DNA of 5,156 nucleotides from JAVEYA01 sp034003745 (GTDB lineage: Bacteria; Bacillota; Peptococcia; DRI-13; PHAD01). Shown here piece after piece: positions 1-4,535 of the stretch. Every line of letters starts with the position of its first letter. Within the stretch, counting starts at the first letter, position 1. The position numbers and the translations under genes are program-made. The stretch covers positions 1 through 5,156 of the forward strand of contig JAVEYA010000133.1 in assembly GCA_034003745.1 (NCBI GenBank). Reading direction: 5' to 3'. Under the pieces are notes generated by a model. That model did no database searches. It was not told the origin of the DNA and was given only the letters and a program-made list of their open reading frames with translations.

Positions 1-660
1 TTGCCTTATTTTCTGCCGGAAGTTGCATTGATGGTTGGCTTCGAGCAAAACAGTCCCCATCATCATAAAGATGTCTTCGGGCATACTTTGCTGGTTCTGG
101 ACAATGTTTCCAACCAACTGATTCTGCGGCTGGCCGCTTTGCTGCACGATATCGGCAAACCGCCGACCTATTCGGAAGACGAAAAGGGGCGTGGACATTT
201 CTACAATCATCATGTCATCGGCGCACAAATTACCCAATTGGTCTTAAGCCGGTTGAAGTACGATGCGGATACTGTCCGCAGGGTTTCTATCCTGGTGCGG
301 GAGCATATGAGCAGGTTTTATTTCTTAAGGGATAAGAGTACTAAAAGATTTATCAACCGTGTCGGAGTAGATAATCTGGACTCCCTTTTTGAATTGCAGG
401 AGGCTGATATCAAGGGTTCCAAGCCCCCCTGCGACTTTGGCAGGCTTGCGGCGCTTAAAAACGAAGTCACGAAAATTCTTATAGAAAAGCAGCCGTTAAC
501 GTTGAAGGATTTGGCTGTGAACGGTCATGACCTGAGGCAGGCCGGCGTCGAGCCGGGAGAGAGAATGGGGCTGATTTTAAACGCGCTGTTGGAAAAGGTT
601 CTGGAAACTCCGGAACTGAATACCAAAGAAGAACTCTTGAAACTGATTAAGTATATTTAA
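1..660 (+). CDS. CCA-adding-type tRNA nucleotidyltransferase, C-terminal part (HD domain), 5' partial
   Basis: This is the C-terminal 219 residues of a protein whose beginning lies outside the window. The TTG at base 1 is probably an internal Leu codon, since no ribosome binding site can be seen. An HD metal-dependent phosphohydrolase domain is visible: H28 in FGHTL, the H49-D50 pair in LLHDIGKP, and H70-H71 in FYNHHVIG. The tail has the pattern GLILNALLEKVLETPELNT (about residues 190-208). That tail and the LMVGFEQNSPHHHKDVFGHT opening are typical of bacterial CCA-adding enzymes and poly(A) polymerase relatives with a fused HD domain. Full-length members are roughly 400-480 aa, so the catalytic nucleotidyltransferase head would lie upstream. 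Such enzymes repair the 3' CCA end of tRNAs, and the HD part may add phosphatase or phosphodiesterase activity. The gene ends just before a hairpin terminator. A free-standing HD hydrolase is possible but less likely. Confidence 0.8.
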   Translation: MPYFLPEVALMVGFEQNSPHHHKDVFGHTLLVLDNVSNQLILRLAALLHDIGKPPTYSEDEKGRGHFYNHHVIGAQITQLVLSRLKYDADTVRRVSILVREHMSRFYFLRDKSTKRFINRVGVDNLDSLFELQEADIKGSKPPCDFGRLAALKNEVTKILIEKQPLTLKDLAVNGHDLRQAGVEPGERMGLILNALLEKVLETPELNTKEELLKLIKYI

Positions 661-674
661 TTAACAGATAAAAG

Positions 675-698
675 ACAGGGCTATGGCCCTGTTTTTTT
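675..698 (+). terminator. Rho-independent terminator after the CCA-adding-type gene
   Basis: A perfect 7-bp stem, ACAGGGC (675-681) paired with GCCCTGT (686-692), closes a TATG loop and is followed by six more T residues. It lies 15 nt after the TAA stop of the upstream gene and separates it from the chemotaxis genes. Confidence 0.9.
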
Positions 699-778
699 AA
701 AAAAAAGAAATATTTATAATCATTTATCATTTTTTAAAGGAAAAACATACAGTTTTGTCGAAAAAATTAAGGGACAGT

Positions 779-817
779 ATGTGGACGATTGCTTTGGAGG
801 TGAGCCCAAAGTTATGA
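779..817 (+). other. possible 12-aa upstream ORF overlapping the response-regulator start
   Basis: An ATG at 779 opens a 12-codon frame (MWTIALEVSPKL) whose TGA stop at 815-817 overlaps the ATG of the response regulator (ATGA). A weak AAGGGA lies 4 nt upstream. The layout would allow translational coupling, but a frame this short can arise by chance and nothing in the peptide is recognisable. Confidence 0.15.
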
Positions 818-1674
818 AAAAAATAAAAGTGTTGATTGTGGATGACTCTATCTTTTCACGCACTTTGCTGAAGGACGCTCTGCAGTCCGGTGGCTGTGAG
901 GTTGTCGGCGAGGTGGAGTCCATTGATAATATGATGGAGACTTACCGGGAAAATAAGCCCGATGTGGTGACAATGGACCTTGCTATGCCCGGCGCGGATG
1001 GTTTTGAGTGCAGCAAGACGCTTCTTGCGTATGACCCCGGCGCGAAAATCATTCTGGTTAGCTCCATGAAAGATGAAGATACCGAGGCTGAAGCCCGTTT
1101 ATTGGGGCTGGCCGGGTATCTCCAAAAGCCGATTGAGCAGGATACGCTGCTGCGGGTAATTGATAATGTGCTCTCTCCGGACAAGTTATACCAAAAGTTG
1201 GATGCCTATGCCCCAGACGCTTTCCGGGATGCGCTTAATCAGACGATTGCCCGGATGACCAGAACGACGGTTGTTTTTGTGGATAAAGAGCAACCGGATA
1301 AGAACTTATCTAACGGCATTGCCGTTGTTATCGGGATTACCGGACGGTGCCCGGGTTCGCTGATTTTTGACCTTTCCGCCCTAGCGGCGGAGGATTTGAT
1401 GCAGACTGTACTGAAAAGGGAGCCTCAAAGCCGTGAGGAGGTTATCCCTGTAGTCGCAGAAATAGCGAATGTAGTAGCAGGATTGGGCTGTTCGATGCTG
1501 AATAAGAAGGAAAAATTATTTGGGTTGCGCGTGACCCCCCCCAACGTGTTTTACGGCGCCTCAACGGAAATTGTTTCGCCCGCCGTTAAGCTGGAGCATG
1601 TTTATGCCAAGACGAGCTTCGGTGAAATCCGTTTGAGTTTTGGCTTCAAGAAAGGGACGATAATGTGGATGTAA
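814..1674 (+). CDS. response regulator: CheY-like receiver fused to a CheX-like phosphatase domain
   Basis: The 286-aa protein starts at ATG 814, chosen because GGAGGTGA (796-803) precedes it by 10 nt. A GTG at 781 would add 11 residues with a poorer ribosome binding site. Residues 1-120 are a receiver domain with D10-D11, phospho-acceptor D55 in VTMDLAMPG, S83 in LVSS and K105 in QKP. Residues 125-286 are a CheX/CheC-like domain with E216-x2-N219-x22-P242, the signature of CheY-P phosphatases. The usual D/S four residues before the Glu is Pro (P212). There is no DNA-binding domain, so it probably acts by protein contact in chemotaxis or motility signalling, possibly dephosphorylating its own receiver or another CheY. 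The gene overlaps the next CheX-like gene by 10 nt, implying one operon. The receiver assignment is firm; the phosphatase role is inferred from the motif. Confidence 0.88.
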   Translation: MKKIKVLIVDDSIFSRTLLKDALQSGGCEVVGEVESIDNMMETYRENKPDVVTMDLAMPGADGFECSKTLLAYDPGAKIILVSSMKDEDTEAEARLLGLAGYLQKPIEQDTLLRVIDNVLSPDKLYQKLDAYAPDAFRDALNQTIARMTRTTVVFVDKEQPDKNLSNGIAVVIGITGRCPGSLIFDLSALAAEDLMQTVLKREPQSREEVIPVVAEIANVVAGLGCSMLNKKEKLFGLRVTPPNVFYGASTEIVSPAVKLEHVYAKTSFGEIRLSFGFKKGTIMWM

Positions 1675-2141
1675 ACTTAATCAATCCAGTACTGGAAGCT
1701 TTTTTCGATATAATTCCGCAAATAGGATTCCAATCGGTGGAGAAGAAATCGCTGCGGCTGAAGGAATCTTATCTTTTGAACCCTGGAGTAATGATCAGCG
1801 TAGGCGTAATGGGTAATTTTAAAGGCGCGGTACTGATTGGCATGGGTATTGATGCGGCGAAGCAGTTTGCCTCGAAAATGATGATGGGTGCGCCGGTGCC
1901 GGAGCTGGACGCTATGGCGCAAAGCGCGATCGCCGAAATGGGAAATATGGTCTGTGCTAATTCCTGCATGAAATTCAACCAGGCCGGCATACAGGGACTG
2001 GATATTTCCCCGCCGATACTTCTTTTAGGTGAAGGCAGCAAAGTAACCTTGTCCGTGCCTAAAGTGGTGCAGGTTACTTTCTTGGTGGATGATATTAGTA
2101 TCGATATGTTCGTAGGATTAAACGGACTTGGCAAAAAATAG
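1665..2141 (+). CDS. cheX: CheX-like chemotaxis phosphatase
   Basis: The 158-aa protein starts at GTG 1665 inside the end of the response-regulator gene, with AAAGGGA about 7 nt upstream. Its size fits single-active-site CheX (about 150 aa) better than two-site CheC (about 200 aa). The full signature is present: S87-x3-E91-x2-N94-x22-P117 in a helix reading SAIAEMGNMV. Upstream, the VGVMGNFKGAVLIGM segment (47-60) is the typical beta hairpin leading to the phosphatase core. In the family, CheX dephosphorylates CheY-P and often works as a dimer. Here the likely partner is the receiver-CheX fusion encoded just before it, and the 10-nt overlap suggests coupled translation and similar amounts. 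No membrane segment or signal peptide is seen. The symbol names the family; the exact paralogue is not determined. Confidence 0.82.
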   Translation: MDVNLINPVLEAFFDIIPQIGFQSVEKKSLRLKESYLLNPGVMISVGVMGNFKGAVLIGMGIDAAKQFASKMMMGAPVPELDAMAQSAIAEMGNMVCANSCMKFNQAGIQGLDISPPILLLGEGSKVTLSVPKVVQVTFLVDDISIDMFVGLNGLGKK

Positions 2142-2142
2142 C

Positions 2143-3123
2143 TTACAATATCAGCATCAGAATCGGAATAAACAAGAAAATACATAGAATCATGCTGGCT
2201 AACCAGATGGAATTGGCCAGCGTCAGGTCGTATTTATATAAGACGGGCGCCAGCAGAGCGGTATAGCCTACCGGCATAAAGTTAACGATAATCAGTACCT
2301 GAAAGACCAGCGGGGAAAGCAGGCCGTTCATTACCAGAAGCCAGGCCGCCGGCAGGACCACAAGCGGGTTTACAATATGTTTGGCCGCCAGGACCAGCAT
2401 AACCTCTGTGCGGTAGTTTCTAAGGGAACTCCATTGCAGGGTCATACCGATAGCCAGACAGGTCAACAGGGCGCAGCCCGGGATGGACCAGGCGGAAATA
2501 CTGTCCATAAGGCCGGGATGACGGACATGGGCGGTATTAAGGATGACGCCAACAAGGACAGCCAGGAGCGGAAGCAAAGACTGTGGCTGCTCCTTTAAGG
2601 TGGAGAGCCTGAAGTGGAGCAGTTTCGTGGAGCCTTGGCTGATACCGTAAGATACCGGGAAACCTACCACATAATATAAAATTAACTCCAGCAATAAGAC
2701 GAGCTGGAGATAAAAATATCCTTGGTCCCCCAATACCAGAAACGTAATCAGACCTCCCATAACGCCTTGATTCGTGCACATGCCGCAGATATACATGGAA
2801 GCGGCCTTAGCGGGCACGATTTTATATTTTCTGCTTAAATAAAATGAAACGGCGCTTCCCAGGAGCAACGGCAGCAGACCCACTGCCGGAATAATCAGCA
2901 GGCGGACGTCGGCAATCGCCAGTTTCCAAAAGGAATTGATTATGGCGATGGGGTAAATATACAAGAGGGCAATGGTTTTAAGCCGACCGGAGAGAAGGTT
3001 CAGCCTTTCAAAACTTATAAATCCGGTATGGCCGCAAAATACTTTGCACAGATACCCGGCTGCCAAGCCGCCCAGGCTTACAGCCAGGATAACAAGAAGT
3101 GTTGTCATGAGCGTGGGCGCCAT
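2143..3123 (-). CDS. AEC-family (auxin efflux carrier-type) permease
   Basis: The 326-aa protein is very hydrophobic, with about ten membrane segments, roughly at residues 6-28, 49-68, 73-95, 107-131, 136-160, 182-198, 209-230, 239-264, 270-294 and 301-326. Family-like features are MCTNQGVMGGLITFLVLGDQG in the fourth segment and, near the end, NFMPVGYTALLAPVLYKYDL followed by LANSIWLASMILCIFLFIP. These resemble the N-G-x-x-G-x-P and C-terminal regions of bacterial AEC transporters (usually 300-320 aa), which are thought to move organic acids or similar anions. The substrate cannot be told. The start is uncertain: at the first ATG (3123) the AAAAAAGG directly abuts the codon, while ATG at 3108 (Met6) leaves 12 or more nt. 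An in-frame TAG upstream excludes a longer form. Its stop is one base from that of the convergent CheX-like gene. Confidence 0.8.
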   Translation of the reverse strand: MAPTLMTTLLVILAVSLGGLAAGYLCKVFCGHTGFISFERLNLLSGRLKTIALLYIYPIAIINSFWKLAIADVRLLIIPAVGLLPLLLGSAVSFYLSRKYKIVPAKAASMYICGMCTNQGVMGGLITFLVLGDQGYFYLQLVLLLELILYYVVGFPVSYGISQGSTKLLHFRLSTLKEQPQSLLPLLAVLVGVILNTAHVRHPGLMDSISAWSIPGCALLTCLAIGMTLQWSSLRNYRTEVMLVLAAKHIVNPLVVLPAAWLLVMNGLLSPLVFQVLIIVNFMPVGYTALLAPVLYKYDLTLANSIWLASMILCIFLFIPILMLIL

Positions 3124-3145
3124 CCTTTTTTGAGCAATTAACTAC

Positions 3146-3175
3146 GTTATATCAAAATAAGGGTTGGTCTGTCTA
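3146..3175 (-). promoter_or_regulatory. sigma-70/SigA-type promoter of the AEC permease
   Basis: On the - strand, TAGACA (3175-3170, 5 of 6 to TTGACA) and TATAAC (3151-3146, 5 of 6 to TATAAT) are separated by 18 nt. Transcription would start near 3139, giving a leader of about 16 nt to the first ATG or 31 nt to the Met6 ATG. The short leader favours the Met6 start slightly, because room for a ribosome binding site is otherwise small. Confidence 0.5.
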
Positions 3176-3223
3176 CGCTTTTTTTGTTTCTTAAAACATA
3201 CAATCTATTGCAGACCCGAACAG

Positions 3224-3313
3224 ATGGCGTATGTGCTGAAACAAGAAGGAATCGAATTGATTAAACTACCCGGTCATTTCGCCGGCGTTTTTCATATTTT
3301 AGAGAACCCGTGA
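3224..3313 (+). pseudogene. possible leftover 3' end of an unidentified gene (29 codons)
   Basis: A 29-codon frame (MAYVLKQEGIELIKLPGHF... ending in HILENP) reads like the end of a real protein: an amphipathic start, then a beta-like IELIKLPGHF segment. Its TGA is 17 nt before a strong hairpin terminator, as expected for a true gene end. There is no ribosome binding site before the ATG. The frame stays open back to 3161 but that stretch (rich in F and C) does not look coding and overlaps the promoter of the permease on the other strand. I read it as a relic whose 5' part was lost, or as chance. The family is not recognised. Confidence 0.25.
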
Positions 3314-3330
3314 TAAATGGAAGGGTGCAT

Positions 3331-3374
3331 AAAAAATCCGTCTTGCACTTCAATTTGGCAAGACGGATTTTTTT
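3331..3374. terminator. bidirectional Rho-independent terminator
   Basis: A perfect 16-bp inverted repeat, AAAAAATCCGTCTTGC (3331-3346) and GCAAGACGGATTTTTT (3358-3373), flanks an 11-nt loop. It gives a T run on both strands. Leftward it ends the ferritin-like gene, whose stop codon is 5 nt away. Rightward it would end anything transcribed through the possible gene relic at 3224-3313. Confidence 0.93.
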
Positions 3375-3378
3375 AGTT

Positions 3379-3684
3379 CTATTTATTTAGTTCCTCAATC
3401 AGTTCTTCCACTTCTTCAGCGCCCTCCTCATAGAATTTTTCTTCATCGGGCGCCAGAACTTTCAGAAGCTTCAAGAATTCGCCGGCATGCACTCTTTCCT
3501 CATCGGCAATATCAATCAGGACGGTCTGGGCGAGCTTATCATCGATGGATTCGGCCAGCTGCATATAGAGCTGTACGGCTTCATATTCGGCAGCGATCAT
3601 GAAACGGATAGAGCGAATCAATTCCGCTTTGGTAAGTTTGCGGTCCTTGGCTTGTCCGGCAAATGGATTACTGAACTCGGGCAT
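3379..3684 (-). CDS. encapsulated-ferritin-like (EncFtn/rubrerythrin-type) iron-binding protein
   Basis: The 101-aa protein starts at ATG 3684, with AAGGAGG at 3700-3694 spaced 9 nt. It has a single pair of ferritin-type helices: E33 and E35 in FMIAAEYEAVQLY and E62-E63-x2-H66 in IADEERVHAGEFLKLL. As I recall the Rhodospirillum rubrum EncFtn, its ferroxidase ligands are E32, E62 and H65; these match E33, E63 and H66 here with an offset of one. Such half-ferritins assemble into dimers or rings that oxidise Fe(II). Most cargo versions carry a C-terminal encapsulin-targeting peptide. This one ends in an acidic helix (EEVEELIEELNK) with no such tail, and no encapsulin gene is in the window. The job is probably iron handling or oxidative-stress protection in the cytoplasm. 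It is monocistronic, ended by the bidirectional terminator, and a Fur/PerR-like palindrome lies about 85 bp upstream. A rubrerythrin-like peroxidase role is possible, but no rubredoxin Cys motif exists. Confidence 0.83.
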   Translation of the reverse strand: MPEFSNPFAGQAKDRKLTKAELIRSIRFMIAAEYEAVQLYMQLAESIDDKLAQTVLIDIADEERVHAGEFLKLLKVLAPDEEKFYEEGAEEVEELIEELNK

Positions 3685-3744
3685 AATTATCAGCCTCCTT
3701 ATCTTCTCTTAATTGTATTTTGCCAAATTCAGCTAAAGGATGCA

Positions 3745-3772
3745 AGATTATTTTCTTTGTCATCAACGTCAA
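3745..3772 (-). promoter_or_regulatory. weak candidate promoter of the ferritin-like gene
   Basis: On the - strand, TTGACG (3772-3767, 5 of 6) is followed after 16 nt by TAATCT (3750-3745), a poor -10 with 3 of 6 matches. An alternative -10, TACAAT at 3717-3712, lacks a -35. The TTGACG overlaps the 7-1-7 palindrome by three bases, which would suit repression or activation at that site. Confidence 0.3.
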
Positions 3773-3784
3773 TAATAATTATTG
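3770..3784. promoter_or_regulatory. Fur/PerR-like 7-1-7 operator candidate
   Basis: CAATAAT-A-ATTATTG is a perfect 7-1-7 palindrome. It matches 10 of 14 defined positions of both the PerR consensus (TTATAATNATTATAA) and the Fur consensus (TGATAATNATTATCA); the outer two bases of each arm differ. It lies between the leftward -35 (3772-3767) and the rightward -35 (3782-3787), so one bound regulator could affect both. The ferritin-like gene next to it fits iron or peroxide control. AT-rich palindromes can occur by chance, and which Fur-family member binds, if any, is unknown. Confidence 0.42.
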
Positions 3785-3800
3785 GCATATGCCCAAAATA
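3781..3800 (+). repeat. CATATG promoter element, copy 1
   Basis: attggcatatgcccaaaata contains the perfect 10-bp palindrome GGCATATGCC (3784-3793). It matches the element at 4447-4466 at 17 of 20 positions. Both copies place TTGrCA as the -35 of a rightward promoter. The imperfect dyad TTGG-CATATG-CCCAA suggests a regulator binding site. It abuts the Fur/PerR-like box. Confidence 0.5.
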
Positions 3801-3810
3801 AACTTAGAAT
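3782..3810 (+). promoter_or_regulatory. SigA-type promoter upstream of the ATPase relic and DUF5320 gene
   Basis: TTGGCA (3782-3787, 5 of 6) and TAGAAT (3805-3810, 5 of 6) are separated by an ideal 17 nt. Transcription would begin near 3817. The first ATG of the relic frame (3824) would then have a leader of only about 7 nt and no ribosome binding site. The transcript may therefore now serve mainly the DUF5320 gene at 4077. Confidence 0.55.
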
Positions 3811-3820
3811 AAATTATAAA

Positions 3821-3831
3821 CATATGTCCAA
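3821..3831 (+). repeat. CATATG element, partial copy
   Basis: CATATGTCCAA repeats CATATGCCCAA (3787-3797) with one mismatch, 34 bp downstream and in the same orientation. It lies just after the expected transcription start and contains the ATG at 3824. A regulator binding both copies could block the promoter. The shortness makes chance similarity possible. Confidence 0.3.
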
Positions 3832-4077
3832 TAACACATCGTGTTGTTCCATGTTTTTAGAGAGCGGCTTAAGGGGTACGGTGGTGGCGGTCTCCGTAAT
3901 AGGGAAAATCCCTTTTGACTCGGCCATCGTAAAAGCGCTGCAAAAATTCAAGACATCGGTGGAAGCAAAAAACAAAAAAGTAACTTCGGAGATAAAAAAA
4001 TCTGGATGAGGCTGATCAACGAAATGAAAAAGGGGAAAAAAAACGAATGCAGCTTTGCAGAAGGAGGTGAAACATAA
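3824..4077 (+). pseudogene. MinD/Mrp-type P-loop ATPase, C-terminal relic with frameshift
   Basis: The open frame from ATG 3824 to TGA 4007-4009 encodes 61 aa. From about residue 22 it reads VIGKIPFDSAIVKALQKFKT, then EAKNKKVTSEIKK. This resembles the C-terminal end of MinD/Mrp-like ATPases (pattern: V-x-G-x-I-P-[YF]-D-x-x-[IV]-x-x-A-[LM], then an E-I-x-x-[IL]-W helix). The P-loop and Walker B regions are absent. After the A7 run at 3994-4000, the -1 frame continues with IWMRLINEMKKGKK and ends at TAA 4075-4077, overlapping the next ATG (TAATG). That is the end expected of the intact gene, so one A was probably lost, or the A AAA AAA heptamer is a slippage site. In other anaerobes such ATPases are encoded beside DUF5320 and NifX-like genes. 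The 5' end has no ribosome binding site. Family assignment is from pattern memory only; a functional small protein is less likely. Confidence 0.55.
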
Positions 4078-4355
4078 TGCCGGGAGGAGACAGAAGCGGC
4101 CCGCTGGGAATGAGGCCGATGACAGGCGGAGGCGCAGGCTTTTGTACGGGTCTTATGAGCCCGGGAATGGCTTATGGAATGGGCTTTGGCCGGGGCGGAC
4201 GGGGATTCAGAAGGATGTACGGCTTCGGAGCCTATGCGCCTATGGCGACTGCAGCGGATGAGAAAGCATTTCTGAGCAGCCAGGCGGAGTTTCTGGAAAA
4301 CCAGCTTCAACAGGTGAAGAAAGGTTTAAAGGCGCTGGCCGGGGATAATGAATGA
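4077..4355 (+). CDS. DUF5320-family protein
   Basis: The 92-aa protein starts at ATG 4077 with GGAGGTG (4063-4069) at 7 nt. The opening PGGDRSGPLGMRPMTGGGAGFC matches the hallmark of DUF5320 proteins (P-x-G-D-x-x-G-P-x-G-x-G/R-P-M-T-G-x-G-x-G-x-C). A Gly/Met/Arg-rich middle follows (about 25-50), then a charged helix likely to form a coiled coil (about 61-88). One Cys (C23) ends the conserved motif. The family's biochemical role is not established. Its genes are often found in anaerobes beside NifX/NifB-like Fe-Mo cluster proteins and MinD/Mrp-type ATPases, so a part in metal-cluster handling is a guess from context. The start overlaps the stop of the frameshift-corrected ATPase relic by one base, implying past translational coupling. 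A terminator follows 25 nt after the stop. Confidence 0.85.
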   Translation: MPGGDRSGPLGMRPMTGGGAGFCTGLMSPGMAYGMGFGRGGRGFRRMYGFGAYAPMATAADEKAFLSSQAEFLENQLQQVKKGLKALAGDNE

Positions 4356-4380
4356 CGCATTATCCTCCGTATGACGCACT

Positions 4381-4414
4381 AAGAAGGTAGACTATAGCTC
4401 CTGCCTTCTTTTTT
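4381..4414 (+). terminator. Rho-independent terminator after the DUF5320 gene
   Basis: A 10-bp stem with one G-T pair, AAGAAGGTAG (4381-4390) and CTGCCTTCTT (4401-4410), encloses a 10-nt loop and is followed by TTTT, giving six T in a row. It separates the DUF5320 unit from the oxidoreductase gene. Confidence 0.88.
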
Positions 4415-4446
4415 AAATGAATATTTATATATTTAAATGTTTTTAT

Positions 4447-4466
4447 ATTGACATATGACCATAATA
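4447..4466 (+). repeat. CATATG promoter element, copy 2
   Basis: attgacatatgaccataata matches the element at 3781-3800 at 17 of 20 positions; they differ at positions 5, 12 and 16. As there, it supplies the -35 hexamer (TTGACA) of a rightward promoter and continues into the spacer. It is the only other near-full copy noticed in the window. Confidence 0.5.
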
Positions 4467-4475
4467 TGCATTAAT
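4448..4475 (+). promoter_or_regulatory. promoter of the FAD oxidoreductase (extended -10)
   Basis: A perfect TTGACA (4448-4453) is followed after 16 nt by ATTAAT (4470-4475, 4 of 6 to TATAAT). TG one base upstream of it (4467-4468) makes an extended -10. The surrounding 4415-4520 stretch is strongly AT-rich. The start would be near 4482, giving a leader of about 55 nt. Confidence 0.5.
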
Positions 4476-4535
4476 ATTTTTTTAGATTGAGATTTCATTA
4501 AGATAAAAAAAGTATTAAAAGGAAAGGTGTACAGG

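Noticed and set aside
1..3. TTG at base 1 as a true start codon
   Set aside because: It coincides with the window edge, and the protein lacks the N-terminal nucleotidyltransferase head expected for the family.
692..720. TATAAT at 715-720 as the -10 of the chemotaxis operon
   Set aside because: The hexamer is perfect, but the -35 position falls on the terminator's T run (TTTTTT). A second pair, TTGTCG-17-TATGTG (755-783), is also weak. I found no convincing SigA or flagellar-sigma promoter here.
781..813. GTG start at 781 giving the response regulator 11 extra residues
   Set aside because: ATG 814 has a much better GGAGGTGA site and begins directly at the receiver's first strand (MKKIKVLIVDD).
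2377..2779. Reading frames on either strand within the permease region (73 and 80 aa)
   Set aside because: They lie inside the AEC permease gene, are not protein-like in composition and have no family features.
3782..3800. Sigma-54 promoter (TTGGCA...)
   Set aside because: The GG is present but there is no GC ten bases downstream, and the same TTGGCA pairs perfectly with TAGAAT as a SigA promoter.
3487..3801. 104-aa + strand frame opposite the ferritin-like gene
   Set aside because: It is the antisense shadow of the conserved ferritin-like helices and spans the regulatory region.
3948..4310. 120-aa - strand and 68-aa + strand frames over the DUF5320 gene
   Set aside because: Their Arg/Ser/His-rich composition is that of shadow frames; the DUF5320 frame has a recognisable motif and an excellent ribosome binding site.
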